Source: Betaproteobacteria bacterium (GTDB lineage Bacteria > Pseudomonadota > Gammaproteobacteria > Burkholderiales > SG8-39). Taken from it: 24,890 bases of DNA. The notes below the pieces were generated by a model. It searched no databases and was not told the DNA's origin. It worked only from the letters and a program-made list of their open reading frames with translations. The position numbers and the translations under genes are program-made. Shown one piece after another: positions 8,309 to 14,834 of this stretch. Positions within the stretch are counted from its first letter, which is position 1. Every line of letters begins with the position of its first letter. The stretch spans positions 1-24,890 of the forward strand of contig JAOUFA010000008.1 of NCBI GenBank assembly GCA_029858545.1. The letters are read 5' to 3'.

Positions 8309-8940
8309 TTGCCTGAATCGATGGACGGGGCGTCGCCTCGATCGGGGGGGGCGAGTCCCGCGGCGGGCGATTTCGGCGCAGCACCGGGCGCAGCACCGGG
8401 CGCAACATCTGGCTGCGTTGGCGGCGCGGACGCGTCGGTCTTGGGGGACTTTGCGTTGCGGGAAGCCTTGCGCTGCTGCGGCGGCAGGGCCTTGTACTCC
8501 TCCCAGTTCTTACGCAAATCCTTGCGCTTTTCCGGCGGAATCTTCTCGATCCTGCGGTAGCCATCGCGCGCCGCACGTCTTTGCTCCGGGGTCAGTTTGG
8601 CCCAGGCTTCCATGCGCATCTGCACACGACGTTGCGCTGTTGGGTTCATCTTGGGGTAGCGGTTGGCGATGCCGCGCCACTTGCGCTTGCGCGCGGGGTC
8701 GAGATTGTTCCAGTCCTCCGCGAGAGGCGCGAGGATTTCGCGCTCCTGGCTGGTCAGATCGGTCCAAACTGGATTTCGCTTTTGCTGCGGCTGTGCGGCG
8801 ATAGCCGACACTGAGCCAAGCAGCAAGAGCATAGCCGCCAGCAGCGCGATGCGAAGCAGGACGGCTAGCCATACCGCGTAGGGGGGGGCGACCTGTCCCG
8901 CCGAATCGCGGCCTGACGCTAGCCCCGCCGTTTCAGCCAC
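8305..8940 (-). CDS. DUF3106 secreted helical protein
   Basis: A 211-residue protein from GTG 8940. A short polar leader is followed by a hydrophobic core (VWLAVLLRIALLAAMLLLLG) ending SAIAAQ, a plausible signal-peptidase site, so the mature part should be periplasmic. The mature region is rich in Trp, Arg and Glu, with repeated helical units such as LTSQEREILAPLAEDWNNL, MNPTAQRRVQMRMEAW and LTPEQRRAARDGYRRI. This is the DUF3106 pattern and broadly resembles LTxxQ-type periplasmic stress proteins (my comparison). The tail is low complexity (APGAAPGAAPKSPAAG). The start overlaps the DUF3619 gene by 22 bases. Two G8/C8 runs (8344-8351 and 8881-8888) lie in the gene. No in-frame start exists between the second run and the signal core. 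Confidence 0.85.
   Translation of the reverse strand: MAETAGLASGRDSAGQVAPPYAVWLAVLLRIALLAAMLLLLGSVSAIAAQPQQKRNPVWTDLTSQEREILAPLAEDWNNLDPARKRKWRGIANRYPKMNPTAQRRVQMRMEAWAKLTPEQRRAARDGYRRIEKIPPEKRKDLRKNWEEYKALPPQQRKASRNAKSPKTDASAPPTQPDVAPGAAPGAAPKSPAAGLAPPDRGDAPSIDSGK
8377..8404. repeat. Short tandem repeat, 12-bp unit
   Basis: CGCAGCACCGGG occurs at 8377-8388 and again at 8389-8400, followed by a partial third copy. It encodes the APGAAPGAAP stretch near the C-terminus of the DUF3106 protein. Slippage in whole units would keep the frame. Confidence 0.8.
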
Positions 8941-9290
8941 GCCTGGAAGTCCTTGTCGAGATAGGCGTCGATGGGTAGGTCGCCGGTTAGCAACAGGGCA
9001 TCGACCTCCTCGACATCGACTGCGCGCTGCTTCTGCTGCCAGCTGTTGATCGCCAACAAACCAATGACGAGCACCGCCATCGGCAGCAGGAAACGCACCG
9101 ATATCCCACTGAAGCCGCCTATATTACCGATTACATTGTCGGCCCAGGCATGGCCATACGCGGGCTCGAGCCTCTGGCGCTCGAGGGCGCGTTCACGCGC
9201 CGCGCGAAGACACTCGGCAGATTGAGGGTCCACGCGCATTCCCTCATTGAGAAGCTGCCGAACCTTGTTGCCAAATTGAAGTTCGTTCAT
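8919..9290 (-). CDS. DUF3619 single-pass membrane protein (possible anti-sigma)
   Basis: A 123-residue protein starting at ATG 9290 with NELQFGNKVRQLLNEGM, the typical DUF3619 start; the frame is open further upstream but without family-like content. About 70 charged residues (cytoplasmic by topology) are followed by one membrane segment, RFLLPMAVLVIGLLAINSW, and a short outer tail (VDALLLTGDLPIDAYLDKDF). It follows the ECF sigma gene by 50 bases. A short cytoplasmic N-domain plus one membrane helix directly after an ECF sigma gene is how many anti-sigma factors are arranged. I infer that role; I see no zinc-binding HxxxCxxC motif that would support the ZAS class. Confidence 0.88.
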   Translation of the reverse strand: MNELQFGNKVRQLLNEGMRVDPQSAECLRAARERALERQRLEPAYGHAWADNVIGNIGGFSGISVRFLLPMAVLVIGLLAINSWQQKQRAVDVEEVDALLLTGDLPIDAYLDKDFQAWLKRRG

Positions 9291-9340
9291 CGTCGTTCGT
9301 ACAATAATTCTATGGGCCTTGATATGTAAGCGATTACCGA

Positions 9341-9910
9341 TTAAAGGGTGATTCCCCGCCCTTTGAGTGCAATCGCCAATGCGCGCGTGGCCCGGGAGCA
9401 GTGCGTCTTCACGCTGCCCTCCGAACAACCCATCACCTTGGCGGTTTCCGACACATCTAACTCCTCCCAGTAACGCATGAGGAAGGCTTCGCGTTGACGA
9501 CTCGGCAGCTGGGACACGGCTTCCTCAATGATTTCAATTAGTTGAGACCTTTCCAAGGCGGCTGCCGGAGATTCGTCAGGATATGACCCGTCTGCCGGGC
9601 GCAAAGTTTCCAGGGGGTCGTGATCGTCGCGATCTTCATTGGTCGCCGAGAGCGAGGAAAACAGCATCATCCAAGTCGAACGAACCTTGTTGCGCCGGAA
9701 GTAATCGCGGATGCCGTTTTGCAAAATACGGTGAAATAGCATCGGCAACTCGACCAGGGGTCGATCACCATAGCGCTCCGACAGGCGCATCATCGTATCT
9801 TGCACGATATCGAGAGCGACCTCGCGGTCGCGGACGGCGAATACGGCTTGCTTGAAAGCACGTCGTTCGACTCCCTCGAGAAACGTGGATAACTCGCTAG
9901 GCGATGCCAG
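9341..9910 (-). CDS. ECF-type RNA polymerase sigma factor
   Basis: A sigma-70 family protein of 189 residues with two conserved regions. Region 2 has RAFKQAVFAVRDREVALDIV, QDTMMRLSERYG and FHRILQNGIRDYFRRNKVRS. Region 4 has SQLPSRQREAFLMRYWEEL and a helix-turn-helix DVSETAKVMGCSEGSVKTHC. The start is unusual. The conserved N-terminus ASPSELSTFLEGVERRAF is preceded by CTG at 9910, with AAAAGGA ending six bases upstream. No in-frame ATG or GTG lies nearby; the nearest alternative is TTG 9994, which would add 28 atypical residues (HRLHRFWYHPSPYWPICH). It heads the group sigma, DUF3619, DUF3106, RDD and is divergent from ilvB. Its target genes are unknown. Confidence 0.92.
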   Translation of the reverse strand: MASPSELSTFLEGVERRAFKQAVFAVRDREVALDIVQDTMMRLSERYGDRPLVELPMLFHRILQNGIRDYFRRNKVRSTWMMLFSSLSATNEDRDDHDPLETLRPADGSYPDESPAAALERSQLIEIIEEAVSQLPSRQREAFLMRYWEELDVSETAKVMGCSEGSVKTHCSRATRALAIALKGRGITL

Positions 9911-9997
9911 TTGGGATCCTTTTGCCGCGCGATGGCAGATTGGCCAATAGGGTGAAGGATGGTACCAAAACCTGTGCAGGCGGTGCGAGTTCAACCC

Positions 9998-10026
9998 TTG
10001 ACCGCAGCGCAACAAATCTTTAATGT
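9998..10026 (+). promoter_or_regulatory. Candidate sigma-70 promoter for ilvBHC
   Basis: TTGACC at 9998-10003 and TAATGT at 10021-10026 are separated by 17 bases. The -35 matches five of six consensus bases and the -10 three. The transcript would start near 10033, leaving about 40 nt before the ilvB start. The 163-base divergent region shows no leader peptide rich in branched-chain codons and no clear attenuator. Confidence 0.45.
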
Positions 10027-10073
10027 TCAACGTTTTCCGATCAATTTCAAGCACTGAGTGCGCGGCAGGATCT

Positions 10074-11798
10074 ATGGATCGAGTCAAGGGGATGGAAGTT
10101 ACCGGCGCGGAGATCCTCATGCGCTGTCTCCACGAGGAAGGCGTCGAGTACGTCTTCGGCTATCCCGGGGGCGCGGTGCTGATTATCTACGACGCACTTT
10201 TCAAGCAGGACAAGGTCAAGCACGTGCTCGTGCGCCACGAGCAGGGTGCGGCGCACGCCGCGGATGCCTATTCGCGCGCCTCGAACAAGATCGGCGTGTG
10301 TCTGGTGACCTCCGGGCCCGGGGTTACCAACGCTGTCACGGGAATCGCGACCGCGTACATGGACTCAATCCCGATGGTGGTCATCACAGGTCAGGTTCCG
10401 ACGCATGCGATTGGCCTCGACGCATTCCAGGAAGTGGACACCGTGGGCATTACCCGTCCCTGCGTCAAGCACAACTTCCTAGTGAAGGATGTACGCGATC
10501 TCGCGACCACCATGAAGAAGGCGTTCTACCTTGCCAAGACCGGCCGCCCAGGCCCGGTTCTGGTGGACATTCCCAAGGATGTAACTGGCGCGACCTGTGA
10601 ATTTCACTACCCTGATACCGTGCAGATGCGTTCCTACAACCCGGTGATCAAGGGGCATGCCGGGCAAATCAAGCGGGCGGCACAGTTGCTGCTCGAAGCG
10701 AAGCGACCTATGGTGTATTCGGGTGGGGGCGTCATTCTTTCCGACGCTGCGCCCCAGTTGAACGAGTTCGTCAGATCGATGGGTTTTCCCTGCACCAGTA
10801 CCTTGATGGGGCTGGGCGGCTACCCAGGCACCGACCCGCTCTTCCTTGGAATGCTGGGGATGCACGGCACTTACGAAGCCAACATGGCGATGCAGCATTG
10901 CGACGTGCTGATAGCAGTTGGCGCGCGCTTCGACGACCGCGTGATCGGCAATCCGGCGCATTTCGCGCAGAATCCGCGCAAGATCATTCATGTCGACATC
11001 GATCCGTCATCGATATCCAAGCGCGTTCGGGTCGATGTGCCGATCGTTGGCCACGTTCCCGACGTGCTCGAAGAGTTGACCAAGCTCATGCGGCAGAGCG
11101 GCTCGCGACCAGAGTCGGCCGCACTCAAGGACTGGTGGTCGCAGATCGACCTGTGGCGTGGCAAGGACTGCCTGCGCTATGACCGAGCCTCGAAGATCAT
11201 CAAGCCCCAGTTCGTGGTCGAGAAGCTTTATGAGGTGACCGGGGGCGAAGCCATCGTCACCTCGGACGTCGGCCAGCACCAGATGTGGGCGGCGCAGTTC
11301 TACAAGTTCGACAAGCCGCGGCGCTGGATCAATTCCGGCGGTCTGGGCACGATGGGCTTCGGACTTCCGGCGGCGATGGGTGCGCTGCTTGCCAATCCGG
11401 GTGCCACGGTCGCCTGCGTGACCGGCGAGTCATCGATCCAGATGTGTCTGCAGGAACTTTCCACCTGCAAGCAGTACCGGCTACCGATCAAGATCGTCAG
11501 TCTGAACAACCGCTACCTTGGCATGGTGCGCCAGTGGCAGGAATTCTTCCACGGCAACCGCTACAGCCAGTCCTACATGGACTCGCTGCCCGATTTCGTG
11601 AAATTGGCCGAGGGCTACGGCCACGTCGGCATGCGCATCGAAAACCCCGGGGATGTCGAGCCGGCCCTGCGCGAGGCGTTTGCCAGGAAGGATGATCTCG
11701 TGTTCCTGGACTTTATCACCGACCAGACCGAGAACGTCTATCCGATGGTACCGGGGGGCAAGGGGATTTCCGAGATGATTCTTGCCGAGGACCTCTGA
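10074..11798 (+). CDS. ilvB: Acetolactate synthase large subunit
   Basis: ThDP-dependent catalytic subunit that condenses two pyruvates, or pyruvate with 2-oxobutyrate, in the first common step of valine, leucine and isoleucine synthesis. It has 574 residues from ATG 10074. The N-terminal domain has VFGYPGGAVL and the ThDP-activating Glu at residue 56 (RHEQGAAHAADAYSRAS). The central FAD-type domain includes GARFDDRVIGNP. The ThDP motif reads GES at 451-453 and ends with NN at 478-479 (SLNNRYLGMVRQWQ). GE in place of GD is, as I recall, seen in betaproteobacterial enzymes; the Ser at 453 is less expected. ATG 10092 is an alternative start, but its AAGGGG is directly adjacent; 10074 has AGGA three bases upstream. 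It could equally be named ilvI. ilvH follows after four bases. Confidence 0.97.
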   Translation: MDRVKGMEVTGAEILMRCLHEEGVEYVFGYPGGAVLIIYDALFKQDKVKHVLVRHEQGAAHAADAYSRASNKIGVCLVTSGPGVTNAVTGIATAYMDSIPMVVITGQVPTHAIGLDAFQEVDTVGITRPCVKHNFLVKDVRDLATTMKKAFYLAKTGRPGPVLVDIPKDVTGATCEFHYPDTVQMRSYNPVIKGHAGQIKRAAQLLLEAKRPMVYSGGGVILSDAAPQLNEFVRSMGFPCTSTLMGLGGYPGTDPLFLGMLGMHGTYEANMAMQHCDVLIAVGARFDDRVIGNPAHFAQNPRKIIHVDIDPSSISKRVRVDVPIVGHVPDVLEELTKLMRQSGSRPESAALKDWWSQIDLWRGKDCLRYDRASKIIKPQFVVEKLYEVTGGEAIVTSDVGQHQMWAAQFYKFDKPRRWINSGGLGTMGFGLPAAMGALLANPGATVACVTGESSIQMCLQELSTCKQYRLPIKIVSLNNRYLGMVRQWQEFFHGNRYSQSYMDSLPDFVKLAEGYGHVGMRIENPGDVEPALREAFARKDDLVFLDFITDQTENVYPMVPGGKGISEMILAEDL

Positions 11799-11802
11799 GC
11801 GT

Positions 11803-12309
11803 ATGCCGTCGATGAGCGAACGCCACATCATTTCCATCCTGGTCGAGAACGAAGCAGGCGCGCTGTCGCGCATTGCGGGGCTGTTTTCGGCGCGTGCCTA
11901 CAACATCGAATCGCTTACGGTGGCGCCAACCGAGGATCCATCAATGTCGCGCATGACGATCGTCACCTCCGGCTCGGAGGATGTGATCGAGCAGATCACC
12001 AAGCAGCTGAACAAGCTGGTCGAGATCGTAAAGGTGGTCGATTTGTCGGAATCCGAGCACATCGAGCGCGAACTGATGCTGATCAAGGTTCGTGCCGGTT
12101 TGAAGGAGCGCGAGGACATGAAGCGCATGGCGGATATTTTTCGCGGGCGTGTGATCGACGTCTCGGACAACACCTATACCATCGAGTTGACGGGCGACGG
12201 TGCGAAGCTTGATGCTTTCATTCAGGCGCTCGATCAGGGAAGCATCGTCGAGACGGTGCGCTCAGGAGCTTCCGGCATTGGTCGCGGCAACCGGGTGCTA
12301 CGCGTCTAG
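11803..12309 (+). CDS. ilvH: Acetolactate synthase small (regulatory) subunit
   Basis: Regulatory partner of IlvB that carries the valine-feedback site. The protein is 168 residues from ATG 11803. The N-terminal ACT domain begins RHIISILVENEAGALSRIAG and continues with FSARAYNIESLTVAPTEDP, the hallmark block of the family. The C-terminal domain runs from ELMLIKVRAG to SGASGIGRGNRVLRV. ATG 11812 is an alternative start and lies closer to the family consensus; a GAGGA lies 11 bases before 11803, which is rather far. The gene begins four bases after the ilvB stop, so the pair is co-translated. A stem-loop follows in the 48-base gap before ilvC. Confidence 0.97.
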   Translation: MPSMSERHIISILVENEAGALSRIAGLFSARAYNIESLTVAPTEDPSMSRMTIVTSGSEDVIEQITKQLNKLVEIVKVVDLSESEHIERELMLIKVRAGLKEREDMKRMADIFRGRVIDVSDNTYTIELTGDGAKLDAFIQALDQGSIVETVRSGASGIGRGNRVLRV

Positions 12310-12314
12310 TTTCG

Positions 12315-12346
12315 TACTGCGGCACGCAATGTGCCGCGTATTTTCC
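12315..12346 (+). terminator. Stem-loop between ilvH and ilvC
   Basis: GCGGCAC at 12319-12325 pairs perfectly with GTGCCGC at 12331-12337 around a five-base loop. TAC (12315-12317) and GTA (12338-12340) extend the stem to ten pairs with one bulged base. TTTTCC follows directly. It resembles a weak intrinsic terminator and ends just before the ilvC Shine-Dalgarno. It may lower read-through, act as a processing site, or shape ilvC expression. The U-run is short, so full termination is unlikely. Confidence 0.45.
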
Positions 12347-12357
12347 AGGGAGCTTTC

Positions 12358-13374
12358 ATGAAGGTTTTTTACGATAAGGACGCGGACCTCTCGCTCATCA
12401 AGGGCAAGAAGGTGACCATACTCGGCTACGGTTCGCAGGGCCATGCCCATTCGCTCAACCTGCATGACTCCGGCGTCAAGGTCATGGTGGGGCTGCGCAA
12501 GGGCGGAGCCTCGTGGGGCAAGGCGAAAAGCGCAGGGCTGAACGTCGCCGAGGTCTCCGATGCGGTGAAGGACGCCGACATCGTGATGATGTTGATGCCC
12601 GATGAGCATATTGGGGCGGTCTACAAGAACGAGGTCGAGGCGAATATTAAGCGTGGCGCATCGCTCGCCTTCGCGCATGGCTTCAATGTCCACTACGGCC
12701 AGGTCGACCCGCGCGAGGATCTCGACGTATGGATGGTGGCGCCCAAGGCGCCTGGCCATACCGTACGCTCGACCTACGCGGGCGGTGGCGGGGTGCCGAT
12801 GTTGATCGCGATTCATCGCGATCAGTCGAAAAAGGCGCGCGATCTGGCGCTTTCCTATGCTTCGGCAATCGGCGGTGGCAAGGCCGGCGTGATCGAAACC
12901 AGCTTCAAGGAAGAAACCGAGACCGATCTCTTCGGCGAGCAGACCGTGCTGTGTGGCGGGGCCGTCGAACTGGTGAAGACCGGGTTCGAGGTGTTGGTGG
13001 AAGCCGGTTACGCGCCCGAGATGGCCTACTTCGAGTGCCTGCACGAATTGAAGCTGATCGTCGATCTCATGTACGAGGGCGGCATCGGCAACATGAACTA
13101 CTCGATTTCGAACAACGCTGAATACGGCGAGTACGTCACCGGACCGAAGGTGGTGACCGAGGCGACCAAGCAGGCGATGCGCGAGGCGCTCGGGCGCATC
13201 CAGAGCGGCGAATACGCCAAGGACTTCATCCTCGAGAACCGCGCGGGTGCGCCGACGCTGCTCTCGCGTCGCCGCATGACCGCCGAGCACCCGATCGAGA
13301 AGGTCGGCGCCAAGCTGCGCGAGATGATGCCCTGGATCCGCAAGAACCGTCTCGTCGACACGTCGAAGAATTGA
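12358..13374 (+). CDS. ilvC: Ketol-acid reductoisomerase (class I)
   Basis: NADPH- and magnesium-dependent enzyme that converts acetolactate or acetohydroxybutyrate into the dihydroxy acid, the second common step of branched-chain amino acid synthesis. It has 338 residues, the length of short class I enzymes. The Rossmann motif is GYGSQGHAHSLNLHDSG. The cofactor loop GLRKGGASWGKA contains the Arg and Ser typical of NADPH use. The catalytic domain has SFKEETETDLFGEQTVLCGG and YECLHEL-type residues (FECLHELKLIVDLMYEGGI). ATG 12358 has AGGGAG at good spacing; the frame opens upstream in the hairpin region without family content. The stop overlaps the psd start. Confidence 0.98.
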   Translation: MKVFYDKDADLSLIKGKKVTILGYGSQGHAHSLNLHDSGVKVMVGLRKGGASWGKAKSAGLNVAEVSDAVKDADIVMMLMPDEHIGAVYKNEVEANIKRGASLAFAHGFNVHYGQVDPREDLDVWMVAPKAPGHTVRSTYAGGGGVPMLIAIHRDQSKKARDLALSYASAIGGGKAGVIETSFKEETETDLFGEQTVLCGGAVELVKTGFEVLVEAGYAPEMAYFECLHELKLIVDLMYEGGIGNMNYSISNNAEYGEYVTGPKVVTEATKQAMREALGRIQSGEYAKDFILENRAGAPTLLSRRRMTAEHPIEKVGAKLREMMPWIRKNRLVDTSKN

Positions 13375-14027
13375 GCGCCTTGTCTGCACATCCTGTAATT
13401 GCGCGCGAGGGCTGGCCGTTCCTGGCGGGGTCGGTCGTGGCTGCGCTGTTGGCGGTGTTCCTGGTCGGCTGGGGATGGTCGGCGCCGTTGTGGCTGGTCG
13501 CGCTGTTCATCCTGCAGTTCTTCCGCGACCCGGTACGCACGATCACCGACGAGCCGCGCGCGGTGCTCGCGCCCGCCGACGGCCGCGTCGTCGCGGTCGA
13601 GAAGGCGCGCGATCCGTGGCTGGAGCGCGATGCGCTGAAGATCTCGGTGTTCATGAACGTGTTCAACGTGCATTCCAACCGCTCACCGGTCGAGGGCACG
13701 GTGAAACAACGCTGGTATCACGCAGGCAGCTTTTTCAACGCCGCGCTCGACAAGGCGTCCACCGAGAACGAGCGCAACGCGCTGTGGCTTCGCACGCGCG
13801 ATGGCCAGGACATCAGTTGCGTGCAGATCGCCGGTCTTATCGCGCGGCGCATCCTGTGCTATGTCGAGGCGGGCGCCGAGCTTGCGAGCGGCGAGCGTTA
13901 CGGATTCATCCGCTTCGGTTCGCGCGTCGACGTCTATCTTCCCCTCGACGCGCAGGCTGCGGTGGCGCTCGGCGAAAAGGTGACTTCCGGTGTGACGGTG
14001 CTCGCGAGGCTCGCGGCGCATGGCTGA
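13371..14027 (+). CDS. psd: Phosphatidylserine decarboxylase (short type)
   Basis: Makes phosphatidylethanolamine from phosphatidylserine. It is a pyruvoyl enzyme that cleaves itself to form the active alpha chain. The protein has 218 residues with an N-terminal membrane stretch (FLAGSVVAALLAVFLVGWGW). The family blocks are FFRDPVRTI, APADGRVVAVE, ISVFMNVFNVHSNRSPVEG and DKASTENERNA. The self-cleavage site is Gly183-Ser184 in RFGSRVDVYLP, as in short-form enzymes. The start is TTG 13371, overlapping the ilvC stop as TTGA. TTG 13380 is an equally good alternative and gives MSAHPVIAREG, closer to known starts. The end overlaps pssA by eight bases; the two enzymes act in sequence. Confidence 0.96.
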   Translation: MSALSAHPVIAREGWPFLAGSVVAALLAVFLVGWGWSAPLWLVALFILQFFRDPVRTITDEPRAVLAPADGRVVAVEKARDPWLERDALKISVFMNVFNVHSNRSPVEGTVKQRWYHAGSFFNAALDKASTENERNALWLRTRDGQDISCVQIAGLIARRILCYVEAGAELASGERYGFIRFGSRVDVYLPLDAQAAVALGEKVTSGVTVLARLAAHG

Positions 14028-14781
14028 TCGTCCCACGCCGGCGACCGGGAGACCGCCACTCACGCTACGCCGGCGTGGCATCTATCTGCTGCCCAATCTG
14101 TTCACGACCGCGGCATTGTTCGCGGGATTCTTCGCCATCGTGCAGGCGATGAACGGCCGCTATGATGTCTCCGCGGTGGCGATTTTCGTCGCTGGGCTGC
14201 TTGACGGGCTCGATGGGCGGATCGCCCGGTTGACTCGCACACAGAGTGAATTCGGCGCCGAGTACGACAGCCTTTCCGATATGGTGTCCTTCGGCGCGGC
14301 GCCGGCGCTGGTGATGTACGAATGGGCGCTCAAGGGACTGGGGCGCTTCGGCTGGGTCGCCGCCTTCGTCTACTGCGCGGCCGCTGCGGTGCGCCTCGCG
14401 CGCTTCAACGTCAATATCGGCGTGGTCGACAAGCGCTACTTCCAGGGGTTGCCGAGCCCGGCCGCGGCGGCGCTTGTCGCAGGCTTCATCTGGATCGCGC
14501 GCGACAACAGGATGTCGCTCGATGCCTATCACCTGGACTGGGTGGCGGCCTTTGTCACGATCTATGCGGGTGTCACAATGGTTTCGAGCGTCCCGTTCTA
14601 CAGTTTCAAGGATCTCAATTTCAGGAAGAGCGTCCCATTCTGGGTGTTCCTCGCCGTGGTGCTCGGCTTTGTTTTGGTGACCTTCGATCCGCCGATCGTG
14701 CTGTTCGGGCTATTTTGCGCATACGGCCTGTCGGGCTACCTGATGTGGGCGGTCGCTCGCTTGAGACGCGCGCGATCCTGA
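14020..14781 (+). CDS. pssA: CDP-diacylglycerol-serine O-phosphatidyltransferase
   Basis: Integral membrane enzyme that joins serine to CDP-diacylglycerol, giving phosphatidylserine, the substrate of the Psd encoded just upstream. It has 253 residues. The CDP-alcohol phosphotransferase motif is complete at residues 62-87: Asp62, Asp65-Gly66, Ala-Arg, Gly, then Asp83 and Asp87 (DGLDGRIAR to DSLSD). Several hydrophobic segments follow (VAAFVYCAAAAVRLA, FWVFLAVVLGFVLVTF and FGLFCAYGLSGYLMW). The start overlaps psd by eight bases, which indicates coupled translation. In many betaproteobacteria leuA lies near this point; here nnrS follows instead. Confidence 0.96.
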   Translation: MADRPTPATGRPPLTLRRRGIYLLPNLFTTAALFAGFFAIVQAMNGRYDVSAVAIFVAGLLDGLDGRIARLTRTQSEFGAEYDSLSDMVSFGAAPALVMYEWALKGLGRFGWVAAFVYCAAAAVRLARFNVNIGVVDKRYFQGLPSPAAAALVAGFIWIARDNRMSLDAYHLDWVAAFVTIYAGVTMVSSVPFYSFKDLNFRKSVPFWVFLAVVLGFVLVTFDPPIVLFGLFCAYGLSGYLMWAVARLRRARS

Positions 14782-14785
14782 ACGC

Positions 14786-14827
14786 TTGATCTGAAGCAAT
14801 TCGCGTTGGCTGCGCATTGCCTAGGAT
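14786..14827 (+). promoter_or_regulatory. FNR/DNR-type box and class II promoter of nnrS
   Basis: TTGATCTGAAGCAA at 14786-14799 matches nine of ten fixed positions of the FNR/DNR consensus TTGAT-N4-ATCAA. Its centre is at 14792.5. If placed at -41.5, the usual class II position, transcription would start at about 14834. TAGGAT at 14822-14827 then falls at -12 to -7 (four of six matches to TATAAT). The fit suggests activation of nnrS by an FNR/DNR/NnrR-type regulator. The mRNA would be leaderless or nearly so if ATG 14835 is the start. Confidence 0.55.
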
Positions 14828-14834
14828 GCGCGAC

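Noticed and set aside
12298..13389. A 363-codon open frame on the minus strand covering all of ilvC
   Set aside because: It is a complement-strand shadow of a strongly coding GC-rich gene. The protein has no family-like blocks, while ilvC is certain.
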